Positions 16,792-26,542 are shown, counted from the first letter of the stretch. The stretch is DNA of 64,000 bases from Iodobacter sp. BJB302 (GCF_002735645.1 NZ_PDZG01000006.1:37620-101619); one strand, 5' to 3'. Notes: generated by a model from the letters alone, not told the origin. Numbers and translations: made by a program.

Positions 16792-18312
16792 TTAGAAAAA
16801 GCCAAGCGCATCCTGGCTATAGCTCACCAATAAATTCTTGGTTTGCTGATAATGACCGAGCATCATTTTGTGGTTTTCACGCCCGATTCCTGATTGCTTA
16901 TAGCCACCAAAAGCGGCGTGGGCAGGGTAGGCGTGGTAACAGTTGGTCCACACCCGGCCAGCCTGGATTTCGCGGCCCATGCGATAAGCCGCATGCGTGT
17001 CGCGGGTCCACAGGCCAGCCCCCAAGCCATAGAGCGTGTCGTTGGCGATTTGCAGAGCTTCGTTTTCGTCTTTAAAGGTGGTTACGGACACAACAGGGCC
17101 AAAGATTTCTTCCTGGAAAACCCGCATCTTATTATGACCACGGAAGACGGTTGGCTGGATGTAATAGCCGCCCGCTAATTCGCCTGCGAGCGTTGCGCGT
17201 GCGCCGCCTGCCAATACTTTTGCGCCTTCCTGCTTGCCGATATCTAAGTAAGCGCTGATTTTCTCCATTTGCTCCATAGAAGATTGCGCGCCCAGCATGG
17301 TGCTTGCATCCAGCGGATTGCCCTGCTTAATGGCAGCAACGCGGGTCAGGGCGCGGTCCATAAAGGCATCGTAAATGGATTCATGAATTAAGGCGCGGCT
17401 GGGGCAGGTGCAGACTTCGCCCTGGTTGAGCGCAAACATCACAAAGCCTTCGATGGCCTTATTAAAGAAGGCATCGTCGTGCTTCATTACATCGGGCATA
17501 AAGATATTCGGTGATTTGCCACCCAGCTCCAGCGTGACCGGAATCAGGTTTTGCGCCGCATATTGCATGATTAAGCGGCCGGTGGTGGTTTCGCCCGTAA
17601 AGGCGATTTTGGCGATACGTGAGCTGGAGGCCAGTGGCTTGCCTGCCTCTAAGCCAAAGCCGTTGACGATATTAAGCACGCCTTTGGGCAGTAAATCGCC
17701 GATCACTTCCATCAGCACTAAAATACTCAGCGGCGTTTGCTCTGCAGGCTTAAGCACTACGCAATTACCCGCGGCCAGCGCCGGGGCCAGCTTCCATGTG
17801 GCCATCAGCAGCGGGAAATTCCACGGGATAATCTGCCCAACCACGCCCAGCGGCTCATGAAAATGATAGGCCACGGTATCGTTATCTATCTGGCCAATGC
17901 TGCCTTCCTGCGCCCGAATCGCCCCGGCAAAGTAGCGGAAGTGATCGATGGCCAGTGGCAAATCGGCCGCGCGGGTTTCACGTATCGGCTTACCGTTATC
18001 CCAGGTTTCTACAGTGGCCAGCATGTCCAGATTAGCTTCGATACGGTCGGCAATTTTATTCAGAATATTGGCGCGTTCAGTGGTCGATGTTTTTCCCCAT
18101 GCGCCTTTGGCTGCGTGGGCGGCGTCGAGCGCCATTTCGATATCAGCAGCATCAGAACGCGGCACTTCGCAAATCACCTTGCCGGTAACCGGGCTGATGT
18201 TTTCAAAGTATTGCCCAGCCAGCGGTGCATGCCATTCGCCGTTGATATAGTTGGCGTAGCGCGATTTTAATTGCAGTGGAAAACCATACTGGCCTGGAAT
18301 CAATGCACTCAT
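16792..18312 (-). CDS. aldB: Aldehyde dehydrogenase AldB/ExaC type
   Basis: This 506-residue NAD(P)-dependent aldehyde dehydrogenase is very like E. coli AldB and Pseudomonas ExaC. Clear motifs are [22 protein letters not shown] (catalytic Glu region), [11 protein letters not shown] (catalytic Cys) and the ending [17 protein letters not shown]. It oxidises acetaldehyde and similar short aldehydes to acids in the cytoplasm, often during ethanol or acetoin use. A GGAG ribosome site precedes the ATG. A well-matched sigma-54 promoter about 50 bases upstream and the divergent AcoR-like activator suggest sigma-54-dependent induction. Confidence 0.95.
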   Translation of the reverse strand: MSALIPGQYGFPLQLKSRYANYINGEWHAPLAGQYFENISPVTGKVICEVPRSDAADIEMALDAAHAAKGAWGKTSTTERANILNKIADRIEANLDMLATVETWDNGKPIRETRAADLPLAIDHFRYFAGAIRAQEGSIGQIDNDTVAYHFHEPLGVVGQIIPWNFPLLMATWKLAPALAAGNCVVLKPAEQTPLSILVLMEVIGDLLPKGVLNIVNGFGLEAGKPLASSSRIAKIAFTGETTTGRLIMQYAAQNLIPVTLELGGKSPNIFMPDVMKHDDAFFNKAIEGFVMFALNQGEVCTCPSRALIHESIYDAFMDRALTRVAAIKQGNPLDASTMLGAQSSMEQMEKISAYLDIGKQEGAKVLAGGARATLAGELAGGYYIQPTVFRGHNKMRVFQEEIFGPVVSVTTFKDENEALQIANDTLYGLGAGLWTRDTHAAYRMGREIQAGRVWTNCYHAYPAHAAFGGYKQSGIGRENHKMMLGHYQQTKNLLVSYSQDALGFF

Positions 18313-18361
18313 GCTTATCTCCTGATGGTATGGGGCGATTTTGCCCGCGTACTTGGGTATG

Positions 18362-18377
18362 AGCAGAAAGCGTGCCG
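18362..18377 (-). promoter_or_regulatory. Sigma-54 promoter upstream of aldB
   Basis: Read on the minus strand the site is CGGCACGCTTTCTGCT. It matches the sigma-54 pattern TGGCACG-N4-TTGCT at 14 of 16 positions (only the first T and one T of TTGC differ), with GG and GC ten bases apart as required. The predicted start of transcription is near 18352, giving a leader of about 40 bases. Confidence 0.75.
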
Positions 18378-18531
18378 GGTGAGTTGGATAGTGCGCTGCA
18401 ATATGGGTGAAATACTTTTGAAAGCTGGGATAAATTATTTTGATATTGCGGTGCGGGATGGCGGATTGGCATTATTTTTCTTGTTTACAAGCGCTTAGGG
18501 TATATTTCATGTTGATTAATTGCTTACTAGT

Positions 18532-18546
18532 GTTGCAATTTGCAAC
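18532..18546. promoter_or_regulatory. Candidate activator-binding palindrome
   Basis: GTTGCAA-T-TTGCAAC is a perfect palindrome around a central T, about 155 bases upstream of the sigma-54 promoter. A further half-site (GTGCAAC) lies at 18563-18569. The distance suits an upstream activating sequence for an AcoR-like enhancer-binding protein. The binding itself is inference. Confidence 0.5.
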
Positions 18547-18646
18547 AGTGGGGTGAGGGGTGGTGCAACAGAGGTTTCATTATTAGCGGGCGCGTCTGCA
18601 GGGCGGGTGCAACCCGCCAGATTTACTCCTCAAAAGCCAATAAATA

Positions 18647-19002
18647 GCGGGTTTCACTCCATATGCGCTAAGCAAAGTCAAAAAGATAGTGCCTTCGGCA
18701 CGTTGGTTTTGGAGCGGTAGCCACCGCGGGGGCCTTCCTTTCTTGAACGGCCAAGAAACGAAGCCAAAGAAGGCCGCCCCACGAAACACGAAGGCCCCTG
18801 CGCTGCGGACAATCGAGTCGGCGGCAGGCGGGATTAGCTCGCTGCCTCGCTCCCTGGCCGAAACCCCGCCCCGCTTGTTCCTCGCTCCGGCGTGTTTCAA
18901 GGGGACTTTAAAAAGCCCTATGCAAAGAGCGTGGTTGTTATGCTTTTTCGCTGTTTGTTAATGAAAAACAATTTTCTTAGCGCATATGGAGTTGCACCCG
19001 CC
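18647..19002. repeat. 356-bp structured element with 26-bp terminal inverted repeats (copy B)
   Basis: The left end GCGGGTTTCACTCCATATGC and the right end GCATATGGAGTTGCACCCGC are inverted copies that continue outward and inward to about 26 bases with three mismatches. Inside, the conserved block (about 18685-18780) folds as GGCCTTC (18731-18737) with GAAGGCC (18769-18775), and TTTCTTG (18739-18745) with CAAGAAA (18752-18758). GTGCC-TTC-GGCAC lies just before. It encodes no transposase and looks like a MITE or a structured RNA element. Upstream, 18599-18620 holds a short GGCGGGTGCAACCCGCC palindrome. Confidence 0.75.
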
Positions 19003-19118
19003 CCCCATGATTTCTTCGTGTTCTGCTTTTTAATTCCGTATTTTCTGTGTCGACAGATCTTTTGTTTTTTACTCCGCAGATTTTTGGTTTTCTTTGCGAG
19101 CACTTAAAGGAGCCCCCC

Positions 19119-20903
19119 ATGAGCATTGTGCATACCACTGCCCGCCGCCAGTTTTTTGAGGAGGGGATTTGTCCTGCTGATTTGCCGCCGAAAATTGTTG
19201 AGTCCTGGCTGCGTTGCCAGCAGCAGGGGTGTGCTGATGCGGCGATTGAGCGTTTGGGTAAGGCTGATTTGCAAGGTGCGCTGGCCGATAACGCGCAGAT
19301 GCTGCGGGTGGCGCTGCCGGAGCTGGATGGCTTATACGAGCAGGTGCTGGGCACTCAAAGTGTGGTGTTGCTGACCGATGCCAGCGGGCTGATTCTGAAT
19401 ACCACGGGCAATCCGCAGTTTATGAAAAAGGCCGAGCAGGTGGCGCTTTTGCCTGGGGTGAGCTGGGATGAGGTCACTAAGGGCACCAATGCCATTGGCA
19501 CGGCGCTGGCTTTGCGGGAGTCGGTTGAGGTGCGCGGTGGCGAGCATTTCCTTGCGCAAAATATGGGTATTTCCTGTTCGGCCGCGCCCATCTTTGCGCC
19601 CAATGGCCGCCTTGCCGGGGTACTGAATGTTTCCGGGGATGCGCGTTTGCATCATTTGCATGCGCTGGGTTTGGTGCGTTTGGCGGCGCAGCAGATTGAG
19701 CACCGCTGGCTGGGGCTGGCCAGTGATGAGCATTGGCTGATGCGTTTGCACCCGCGCGCCGAATTACTTGGCTCGCCGCGTGAAGGCGTGCTGGGTTTTG
19801 CAGGTGCCACACTGATTGCGGCCAATCGTGTGGCACTACACTGGCTGGGTTTAACTTGGGAGGATTTAGGCAGGTGTAGCTTTTCGGAGTTGTTTGATGG
19901 ATCTTTGCAAGCCATGCCGCAGCCCCGGATGATTTATAGCCAGCGCGGGCAACATTTTTATCTCACTATCACACCACCAAAGACGCGTGCAGCAGCAAAG
20001 CCAGCAATCTCTCATGAAGTCGTGCCGCCATTTCAAAAGCAGCTGGATAAAGCGGTGCGCGTATTGAACGCAGGTGTGGCGGTGTTGTTGCAAGGCGAAA
20101 CGGGCAGTGGCAAAGAAGTCTTTGCCCGCGCTTTACATGCCGCCAGTCAGCGCAGCAAGGGGCCGTTTGTGGCGATTAATTGCGCCGCACTGCCCGAATC
20201 CTTAATTGAATCCGAATTATTTGGTTATGAAGAGGGCGCATTTACTGGTGCTAAGCGTAAGGGCAGTATGGGTAAATTGCGCGAAGCCAATGGGGGCGTG
20301 CTGCTGCTGGATGAAATCGGCGATATGCCGCTGCTGATGCAGGCAAGATTATTACGCGTATTACAGGAGCGCGAAGTCACGCCGCTGGGAGCCAGCCAGC
20401 CTTATAAGGTGGATTTTTCTGTCGTTTGTGCCAGCCACCGTGATCTGCCCGGGATGGTGGCTGCGGGCGAGTTCAGAGCCGATCTGTTTTACCGTCTGCA
20501 GGATTTTATCGTTCATTTGCCACCGCTGCGGGAGCATGCCGATTTACTAGGTTTTATTGCCAGCCTGTGGCAGGAGTCGAGCGGCGCTGCGCGGGGCGTG
20601 ATTTTGGGCGATGATTTAATGGCTTCGCTGGTGCGCTATCCATGGCCGGGTAATGTAAGGCAATTATTAAGCCTGCTGAAAACACTGCTGGCTTTGTCTG
20701 ATGACGGAGCATGCCTTACTTATGCAGATTTACCTGAAGAATACCAAATGCCGGTTATAAGTGAAGCCAGCTCTTTGGCAAGCAGCAGCCATGAGCTGAT
20801 TGAAAACACCATTGCCCGGTTTGAAGGTAATTTAAGCAAGGCGGCAGCAGCCTTGGGCGTGGCTCGCAGCACTTTGTACCGCCGGCGTTTTAAAGCGGGA
20901 TAA
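19119..20903 (+). CDS. Sigma-54-dependent activator, AcoR-like
   Basis: A 594-residue protein from the ATG at 19119, which has AAAGGAG seven bases upstream. The N-terminal ~300 residues contain a GAF-type sensor ([16 protein letters not shown]). The AAA+ domain has Walker A GETGSGKE (326-333), the sigma-54 contact loop GAFTGA (373-378) and Walker [10 protein letters not shown] Fis-type helix-turn-helix ends the protein ([15 protein letters not shown]). This architecture is that of AcoR-family activators of acetoin or alcohol catabolism. It is divergent from aldB across the repeat-bearing spacer and is the probable activator of that gene; the inducer is unknown. Confidence 0.9.
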   Translation: MSIVHTTARRQFFEEGICPADLPPKIVESWLRCQQQGCADAAIERLGKADLQGALADNAQMLRVALPELDGLYEQVLGTQSVVLLTDASGLILNTTGNPQFMKKAEQVALLPGVSWDEVTKGTNAIGTALALRESVEVRGGEHFLAQNMGISCSAAPIFAPNGRLAGVLNVSGDARLHHLHALGLVRLAAQQIEHRWLGLASDEHWLMRLHPRAELLGSPREGVLGFAGATLIAANRVALHWLGLTWEDLGRCSFSELFDGSLQAMPQPRMIYSQRGQHFYLTITPPKTRAAAKPAISHEVVPPFQKQLDKAVRVLNAGVAVLLQGETGSGKEVFARALHAASQRSKGPFVAINCAALPESLIESELFGYEEGAFTGAKRKGSMGKLREANGGVLLLDEIGDMPLLMQARLLRVLQEREVTPLGASQPYKVDFSVVCASHRDLPGMVAAGEFRADLFYRLQDFIVHLPPLREHADLLGFIASLWQESSGAARGVILGDDLMASLVRYPWPGNVRQLLSLLKTLLALSDDGACLTYADLPEEYQMPVISEASSLASSSHELIENTIARFEGNLSKAAAALGVARSTLYRRRFKAG

Positions 20904-21024
20904 AAAGTAGTGTTGGATTTTAAAGTACAAATTTGCTGCATAAAGGCGAATGCTAAGTGTTTAGTTGCGCCTTTTATTGAAAATTAAGTCATACTATTAC
21001 AATCTTTTTTCTGACACATAACTT

Positions 21025-22161
21025 GTGAATAGTAAAGTAGATAAATCGACTAGGTGTAAGCCTGCAATGTGGGGCGAGCGCTTGCTGGCTGTGCGTCAGC
21101 TGGTATGGCTTGCGTCACCCGAGGCGCTGCCTGCAGCGCGCATTTTATTGCGTGATGCGCCTCAGGCCGCTTCATTGCAGGATGAAATGGTGCTGCACGA
21201 GTTGATTTGCCGGGCCGCCTGGGCAGAGTTACGTTTCCCACTGATGCTGCGTCATGCACGTATTTTAGAAAAGCTTGCCGTAAGCTCAGGCGAGCTGGCC
21301 TGGCAGATTGAGGCGCAGCAGCTGCTTGCGAATGCTCATTATGATCAGCGCCGCTATGATCAGTCGCTTGCCTGCTGGGTCAGTTCTCTGGAGCTGGCAC
21401 AGAAAAGTGATCACTACGCTGCGCTTTGCGAAGCCTGCCTTGGGATGAGTAATATCCTGCTGGCAGATCAGCAGTATCAGGAGGCACGGCAAGTGCTGGA
21501 GCTGGCGTGTAATCAGGCCATGCGCTCGGGCTTAAATCGATTGTCGTTTAAAGCAGGCCTTTACACCGCCAATTTTCTGGCGCAGCAAAATGATTTGCAA
21601 GGACTGGCCCAGTGCTTGGCGTGGCTGAAGCAGCTGCCGGTCGATGATATCGAAGAAACCCTGCTGATTGATATTGAAAATACCCGCGCCCGTTTACTTT
21701 GCTTACAAAATGATACCCAGGCCGCCGGGCCCGTATTGCAGGCCGCAACAGCCCGGGCTCATGCCTGCCGCTATCTTTGGGGCAGCCTGCAGGCGCAGTT
21801 GATTGCTGCCGACTTAGCGGCCACACGCGGCCAGCTTGATGTGGCCATAAAGGCCGGGCATTCCGTCTTAAATGCCGCACGAGAGGCCAATGGCTGCCAT
21901 TTTATCCCCCATGATTTTATGCTTAAGCTTGGCCGCTGGCAGGAAGAATGTGGCCTGCCGGATGATGCTTTAGCCACACTTGAGCAATGGCATATCAGGC
22001 ATCGTGCCGATCTTCTGGCCCGGCATGAGCATAAACGCCGTATTGCACCGGGTTTACTCCGGCAGCTGTCTTTATTGCTGCAAGTGATGCAGCTTAAAGA
22101 CGAGAATAAAAATTTGCGTTCTCAGTTGCAATCAAGCCTGGCGCCTGAATATGCAACTTGA
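21025..22161 (+). CDS. TPR-repeat protein coupled to a diguanylate cyclase
   Basis: This protein of up to 378 residues is built almost entirely of helical tetratricopeptide-like repeats, with an acidic/basic coiled-coil end (LKDENKNLRSQLQSS). No enzymatic domain, signal peptide or membrane segment is visible. The start is uncertain: a GTG at 21025 has a poor ribosome site, while the ATG at 21067 has TAGGTG upstream. Its last 11 bases overlap the following TPR-GGDEF gene, whose N-terminal half has the same repeat style. The two look like products of a duplication in which only one kept or gained the GGDEF domain. It may act as a partner of that cyclase (inference). Confidence 0.7.
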   Translation: MNSKVDKSTRCKPAMWGERLLAVRQLVWLASPEALPAARILLRDAPQAASLQDEMVLHELICRAAWAELRFPLMLRHARILEKLAVSSGELAWQIEAQQLLANAHYDQRRYDQSLACWVSSLELAQKSDHYAALCEACLGMSNILLADQQYQEARQVLELACNQAMRSGLNRLSFKAGLYTANFLAQQNDLQGLAQCLAWLKQLPVDDIEETLLIDIENTRARLLCLQNDTQAAGPVLQAATARAHACRYLWGSLQAQLIAADLAATRGQLDVAIKAGHSVLNAAREANGCHFIPHDFMLKLGRWQEECGLPDDALATLEQWHIRHRADLLARHEHKRRIAPGLLRQLSLLLQVMQLKDENKNLRSQLQSSLAPEYAT

Positions 22162-23740
22162 GCAATTGCTTGAATCGCTTGATTCATCCCCCTTTGATAC
22201 CCGTGAAGCGGCTTTAGCGCTGGCGGCGCAGTGTGCCGCTGCGGATAAACCCCAGGCACTGAAAGCAAGGCATCTGGCGGCCAAAGCCTTAGGGCGGCGC
22301 GATACAGTGGCTTCAACGCAGGAGTATCAGCGCCTTTTGCCCGCTTTGCGGCGCTATCAGCTTTGGGATGAGTATTTGGCGGCGCTCGATGAATGCGGCG
22401 GCCATGCCATGGTGCAGGGCAATGTGAATGAGGCGATTCACCAGTGGTCGGCTTGCCTTGAAGAAGCCATGGTGCTTCAGAATGGATTTTTTGCAGTGCA
22501 GGCCTTACTGGGTATTGGCAAAGCGTTTTGGGTTTTAAATGATTTTAAATCGGCTCATCATTACCACTGTCTTGCATTGGAATTTGCACTGCCTTTGCAG
22601 GATAAAGCCAGCTTGGCAGGCGCGTATCTTTGCCTGATTGCCGATATGCTGGCTGCGGATCGTTATACCGAGGCGGGTATTGCTCTTCGCCTTGCGCATC
22701 TTTTTGTACTCGATTGTAAAAACCGCCATTGGCAGGCCGAATATTTATTATTTCGTGGCCGTGTTTATCTGGAGCAGGGGCAGCTGGCACTTGCTGAAGC
22801 TGATTTAACGGTTGCCCTGCTGCAATCCACGGCACTGAGTTTCAGCTGGGTGGCCAGCCAAGTGGAGTTTCAATTGTTTAAGCTCTATTGCCTGCGCCAG
22901 GACGGGCAGGAGGCCGCACAGCATCTGGCTAATGCTGAAGCCCAGGCCAAAGCTATTCAAGCAACCTCTTTACTGGAGCGTTTTGCCTTTGGCACTTATC
23001 AGCAGCATAAGTCGCAGGGAGACAGCCGGGAGGCGCTGAAATATTATCGGATTTATTTAGAGTATTACGAGCAAAACCACGGCAGGGCTTGTCTGCCACG
23101 GCTGGCTCAGTCTACTGCAAGGCGTTTGCAGCGCCTAGAAAACCGTATCGAGCTGACGCAGCGTAAGCAAGAAAACGCACTGCTGTGCCAGACCCTTAAT
23201 CAGCAGAGCGCTCAGCTTGATTCTTTAAGCAGAGCCGCTTTAAGTGATCCGCTCACAGGATTAGCCAATCGCCGCCATCTGGAGCAGCAGTTAGACAGCC
23301 TAGATCAGCAGGCCCGCTTACCAATGTCTCTGCTGATTGTGGATATCGATTATTTTAAGCAGGTCAATGATGCTTATGGCCACGCCATTGGCGATTTAGT
23401 CTTGCAGCGCATGGCTTCGGTGCTGCAATTTGCCTGCCGGAATAATGAGCTGATTGCCCGTTATGGAGGGGAGGAGTTTTATATCTTATTGCCGCAAGTT
23501 TTGTTTGCAGATGCAAGGCAAATTGCGGAGCGGCTTTGCACCATGGTGGAAAATCACGATTGGGATAATATTGCCAGGGGCTTGCACGCCACGGTGAGCA
23601 TTGGTCTTGCCAGCAACAACGGGCACTGGCTGCCTTGCCGAACGCTTGCTCTGGAGGCCGATGCGGCTTTGTATGAGGCCAAAGCGGCAGGGCGTAATTG
23701 TGTGCGATGGCGAATCTCTTCATCCGGTTTTACATCTTAA
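22151..23740 (+). CDS. Diguanylate cyclase with TPR sensor domain
   Basis: This 529-residue protein has TPR-like helices (about 20-320), a coiled-coil linker (about 325-365) and a GGDEF domain. The active-site motif is GGEEF (439-443) with SDPLTGLANRR and DIDYFKQVNDAYGH, so it should convert two GTP to c-di-GMP. The inhibitory-site position reads RNNE instead of RxxD, suggesting altered product inhibition. No transmembrane segment is seen, so it is soluble. The TPR region probably senses a protein partner, perhaps the overlapping upstream TPR protein. The ATG at 22151 lies inside the upstream gene, implying coupled translation. Confidence 0.88.
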   Translation: MQLEQLLESLDSSPFDTREAALALAAQCAAADKPQALKARHLAAKALGRRDTVASTQEYQRLLPALRRYQLWDEYLAALDECGGHAMVQGNVNEAIHQWSACLEEAMVLQNGFFAVQALLGIGKAFWVLNDFKSAHHYHCLALEFALPLQDKASLAGAYLCLIADMLAADRYTEAGIALRLAHLFVLDCKNRHWQAEYLLFRGRVYLEQGQLALAEADLTVALLQSTALSFSWVASQVEFQLFKLYCLRQDGQEAAQHLANAEAQAKAIQATSLLERFAFGTYQQHKSQGDSREALKYYRIYLEYYEQNHGRACLPRLAQSTARRLQRLENRIELTQRKQENALLCQTLNQQSAQLDSLSRAALSDPLTGLANRRHLEQQLDSLDQQARLPMSLLIVDIDYFKQVNDAYGHAIGDLVLQRMASVLQFACRNNELIARYGGEEFYILLPQVLFADARQIAERLCTMVENHDWDNIARGLHATVSIGLASNNGHWLPCRTLALEADAALYEAKAAGRNCVRWRISSSGFTS

Positions 23741-24020
23741 TTATATAAAGTTATATCCTTTCTGTTTAAAACACATTTGCGCCGCTATATTGCGGTTTTT
23801 TTTGTTTTAAACCATATTCCGTATCATCGCTATTTGTTTTGTGAATAAAGATCAAATTGCAATTGAGTGTGATTTATCTGATCTGGCTCAAAATGTAGTC
23901 GTTTTTTGTTTGCTACATTTCACTCCCTTATTTGCGCGGCATGGCATTAGTAATGAAAAAAGCCCTGCCCGCATCCATTCAGATACTGATTTGATTATGG
24001 ATATAATCCGGAGTAAGAGT

Positions 24021-24620
24021 ATGAGAAAGACATTCATTGCAGCCGCTGTATTAAGCCTGGTTTCTACCGTTTCTTTTGCGGCCCAGGGCGATTTTCTGAC
24101 CCGTGTGCGGGTTATTAATGTTGCACCTGCAGACAGCACCGACGGCGCATTAAGTACATTAAATGTGGGCGCAAATTCAGCAACAACGGGTGAGCTTGAT
24201 TTTACTTATATGATCACCAATAACATTGGTGCTGAATTAATTTTAGGCACAACCCGCCACGAAGTGACCTCCAGCCTGGGCAGCTTAGGCAAGGTTTCTG
24301 TTTTACCTCCTACCGTCACTGTTCAATATCACTTTACCCCGGATAGTTTTTTCCGCCCATATGTAGGGGCCGGTTTGAATTACACCCGTTTTTATAATAA
24401 TGATTTGAAAGTGGGCAATCAGGGTTTAAGCATTGATAACAACAGCTTTGGCGGCGCATTACAAATTGGCGCAGATTTTGCCGTAAGCAAAAATATATTT
24501 ATTAATGTCGATGTCAAAAAACTCTGGATTAAAACGGATGTGAGCCTGAATGGTGCTGATTTGGGCACTTTAAAAATTGATCCATGGGTCTTTGGTTTTG
24601 GTGTAGGTACAAAATTCTGA
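24021..24620 (+). CDS. ompW: OmpW-family outer-membrane protein
   Basis: A 199-residue protein from the ATG at 24021, preceded by GGAG. It has a signal peptide (MRKTFIAAAVLSLVSTVSFA, cleaved after SFA) and an eight-stranded beta-barrel pattern. The family-typical segments PPTVTVQYHF, RPYVGAGLNYT and the ending WVFGFGVGTKF with terminal Phe suit BAM-mediated insertion. OmpW proteins form small hydrophobic channels and are induced in stress responses. The gene is monocistronic, with a long AT-rich leader region upstream (23741-24020) and two hairpins downstream. Confidence 0.92.
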   Translation: MRKTFIAAAVLSLVSTVSFAAQGDFLTRVRVINVAPADSTDGALSTLNVGANSATTGELDFTYMITNNIGAELILGTTRHEVTSSLGSLGKVSVLPPTVTVQYHFTPDSFFRPYVGAGLNYTRFYNNDLKVGNQGLSIDNNSFGGALQIGADFAVSKNIFINVDVKKLWIKTDVSLNGADLGTLKIDPWVFGFGVGTKF

Positions 24621-24650
24621 GAATAAGTCATTTTAATTAATGATGAATTA

Positions 24651-24691
24651 AAAAATGTATTTAAATCGGGCTGATTAATAAATACATTTTT
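24651..24691. terminator. AT-rich hairpin after ompW
   Basis: AAAAATGTATTTA pairs perfectly with TAAATACATTTTT, with a loop of about 15 bases. The symmetric A and T runs would work in either direction, though the stem has low stability. Confidence 0.55.
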
Positions 24692-24698
24692 CAAGTTT

Positions 24699-24737
24699 AT
24701 GCCGTGTACCGGAGCAATCCGTATGCGGCATTTTTTT
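24699..24737 (+). terminator. Terminator downstream of ompW
   Basis: ATGCCGTGTA (24699-24708) pairs with TATGCGGCAT (24722-24731) with two G-U wobbles and is followed by a seven-base T run. This is a standard rho-independent form. Confidence 0.8.
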
Positions 24738-24762
24738 ATTCTGCAGGCAGGCACTGGATCAT

Positions 24763-24785
24763 AAGGGCATATCGATATGCCCTTT
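24763..24785. terminator. Perfect palindrome at the end of the lipoprotein gene
   Basis: AAGGGCATATCGATATGCCCTT is self-complementary along its whole length. It lies about 10 bases beyond the minus-strand lipoprotein stop and may end that transcript, although no T run follows. Confidence 0.45.
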
Positions 24786-24793
24786 CTAACTGC

Positions 24794-25087
24794 TTATTCG
24801 GGTTTAAATGGCCTTACTTCGGCTTCATTTGCAACAGGGGGAATGGGGGCAGGGGTGACATAAGCTGCTGCTGGCACCGTGGCTGGCGGGGTGGGCTTGG
24901 GCGGGCTGCTTAAAGCATCTGCCGCTGCGCCGCCCACGGCGGCTACCCCGGAAACGCCCGCTTTGCCCACATCCCATGCCACGCCAACGGCAGTGCTGGT
25001 GACGCTGACTGCAGCAGCACCCACGGCTACAACGGCACAGCCGCTCAGGCTAAGGGCGCACGCGATGGTGAGCATAAAAGTTTTCAT
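24794..25087 (-). CDS. Small predicted lipoprotein
   Basis: This 97-residue protein has a lipoprotein signal peptide with lipobox LSGC (Cys17). A long Ala/Val/Gly-rich segment follows (about 18-60), then a Pro-rich tail (SSPPKPTPPATVP). It has no recognisable domain. The small-residue helix could insert in or lie against a membrane. It is encoded alone between ompW and dgt on the minus strand. The function is unknown. Confidence 0.8.
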   Translation of the reverse strand: MKTFMLTIACALSLSGCAVVAVGAAAVSVTSTAVGVAWDVGKAGVSGVAAVGGAAADALSSPPKPTPPATVPAAAYVTPAPIPPVANEAEVRPFKPE

Positions 25088-25178
25088 TGGTCTTTTTCCC
25101 CTGCTGCTAAGGCAGACAAACTGGATAATTAATTAAAGTGGTGTCTCAAAGGCGGGGCGGTATTTCAGCCTGCCAGGC

Positions 25179-26498
25179 TTATCGCCCCATTCCACCGACT
25201 TGTTGTGCCAGATAGGTGGCGTAGTTATCCGTCATGCCGCCGATAAAGTCGAGTACGCGGCTGTAGCTTTCATACAGCGACCATTCTTTTTTGGGCGCGT
25301 TGTATTCCATCAGATCGAGAATCCGTTTCATTCTGAAACTCATCTGTGGCGATACTTTCTGCTGGTAGGCTGCGTTGCAAAAGGCGTTGAGCAGGATATC
25401 GAGGCAGGTAAAGGAGCCCACTTCGATTTCAATCTTACGTCTTTCGTTAAAAATGCGGTCGCGGGCCAGCTGTTTGGCGGCGTTAATACCATCGCGCATA
25501 CTGCTGGGGGTGGCATTGAGTAAATCACCCTGAAATTTGCCTTCCATAATGGCCGTGTAGTGCTGCATAAATGTTTCACTTACATCGTGGATGCAGCGCT
25601 CTATGGCTTTACCACGCAGCAGCGATATTTTGCGCCGGGCAGATGGGGCTGCGGCAATTTCCAGCTCAAGCAGATCTTGCTTTCCGCCACAAATTTTAAT
25701 CAGCAGCGGCTCAACCTGCTCGTACGCCAGCATGCCGATTTCTATGCCGTCTTCCAAATCAAGAATGGCGTAGCAAATATCATCGGCGGCTTCCATCAGA
25801 TAAGAGAGCGGATGGCGGGCCCAGCGGTTTTTACCCAGCATGGGCAGCCCCAGCTCGGTGGCGATTTCTTCAAGAATGTTTTGCTCAGACTGATAACAGC
25901 TGAATTTGCCGCTGGGCGTCGCATCACTGGATGTCCATGGGTATTTCAGTGTGGTGCCCAGCGTGGCGTAAGTGAGGCGCATGCCGCCTTCAAAGCGATG
26001 GTTTTCAAGCTGGGTCACCACTCTGAAGCCCTGAGCGTTACCTTCGAAGGTCATTAAATCCAGCCGCTCATTTGCACTCAGGTTTTGCAGTAAATAAGCA
26101 TGCTGATCACGGCAAAACCAATCACGAATCGCATATTCACCGGCATGGCCAAAGGGCGGGTTGCCAATATCGTGGGCCAGACATGCGGCTTGCACAATGG
26201 CCCCAATATCATAAGGGGTAATGTGCTGGGGCAGGGCATATTGCAGCCTTTGCCCGACAATCACCCCTAAGCTGCGGCCTACGCAGCTGACTTCAATTGA
26301 ATGGGTGAGGCGGGTGTGAACATGATCATTCTCGGTCAGTGGGTGGACTTGTGTTTTACGGCCCAAACGACGAAATGGCGAAGAAAAAACAATCCGGTCA
26401 TGATCTTTATGAAAATCGCTGCGCCCCGATTCGTGGGGGAATAAATCATTGCGTACCGCGCCGAGTCGCTCGGCATTGAGCAGCTGTTGCCAGTTCAT
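25179..26498 (-). CDS. dgt: dGTP triphosphohydrolase-like HD protein
   Basis: This 439-residue HD-domain enzyme has the family pattern PFRRLGRKTQV, HTRLTHSIEVS (first His) and AHDIGNPPFGHAGE (HD pair). ADDICYAILDLEDG (late Asp) completes the metal site. These enzymes hydrolyse dGTP and often other dNTPs to nucleosides and tripolyphosphate, controlling dNTP pools and restricting phage. The length suits the shorter dGTPase class rather than the ~500-residue E. coli type. It is followed by no obvious partner. The EAL gene upstream is separated by 45 bp and could share a transcript. Confidence 0.9.
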   Translation of the reverse strand: MNWQQLLNAERLGAVRNDLFPHESGRSDFHKDHDRIVFSSPFRRLGRKTQVHPLTENDHVHTRLTHSIEVSCVGRSLGVIVGQRLQYALPQHITPYDIGAIVQAACLAHDIGNPPFGHAGEYAIRDWFCRDQHAYLLQNLSANERLDLMTFEGNAQGFRVVTQLENHRFEGGMRLTYATLGTTLKYPWTSSDATPSGKFSCYQSEQNILEEIATELGLPMLGKNRWARHPLSYLMEAADDICYAILDLEDGIEIGMLAYEQVEPLLIKICGGKQDLLELEIAAAPSARRKISLLRGKAIERCIHDVSETFMQHYTAIMEGKFQGDLLNATPSSMRDGINAAKQLARDRIFNERRKIEIEVGSFTCLDILLNAFCNAAYQQKVSPQMSFRMKRILDLMEYNAPKKEWSLYESYSRVLDFIGGMTDNYATYLAQQVGGMGR

Positions 26499-26542
26499 TA
26501 TTCATTGATCTCGTGTGAATGAGGCTGAGTACAGAGGCTTGC

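Noticed and set aside
18583..18900. Minus-strand open frame of 105 codons across the structured repeat (and the similar one at 11447-11713)
   Set aside because: The frames exist only because the repeat is GC-rich and conserved as DNA; they share one repeat-derived stretch, have no ribosome site, and end in different sequence in each copy.
19047..19118. 24-residue N-terminal extension of the AcoR-like regulator
   Set aside because: The AAAGGAG site at 19106-19112 points to the ATG at 19119; the upstream start lies in the AT-rich leader.
23841..24020. 60-residue N-terminal extension of OmpW
   Set aside because: The signal peptide starts at 24021 with a GGAG site; an extension would bury it.
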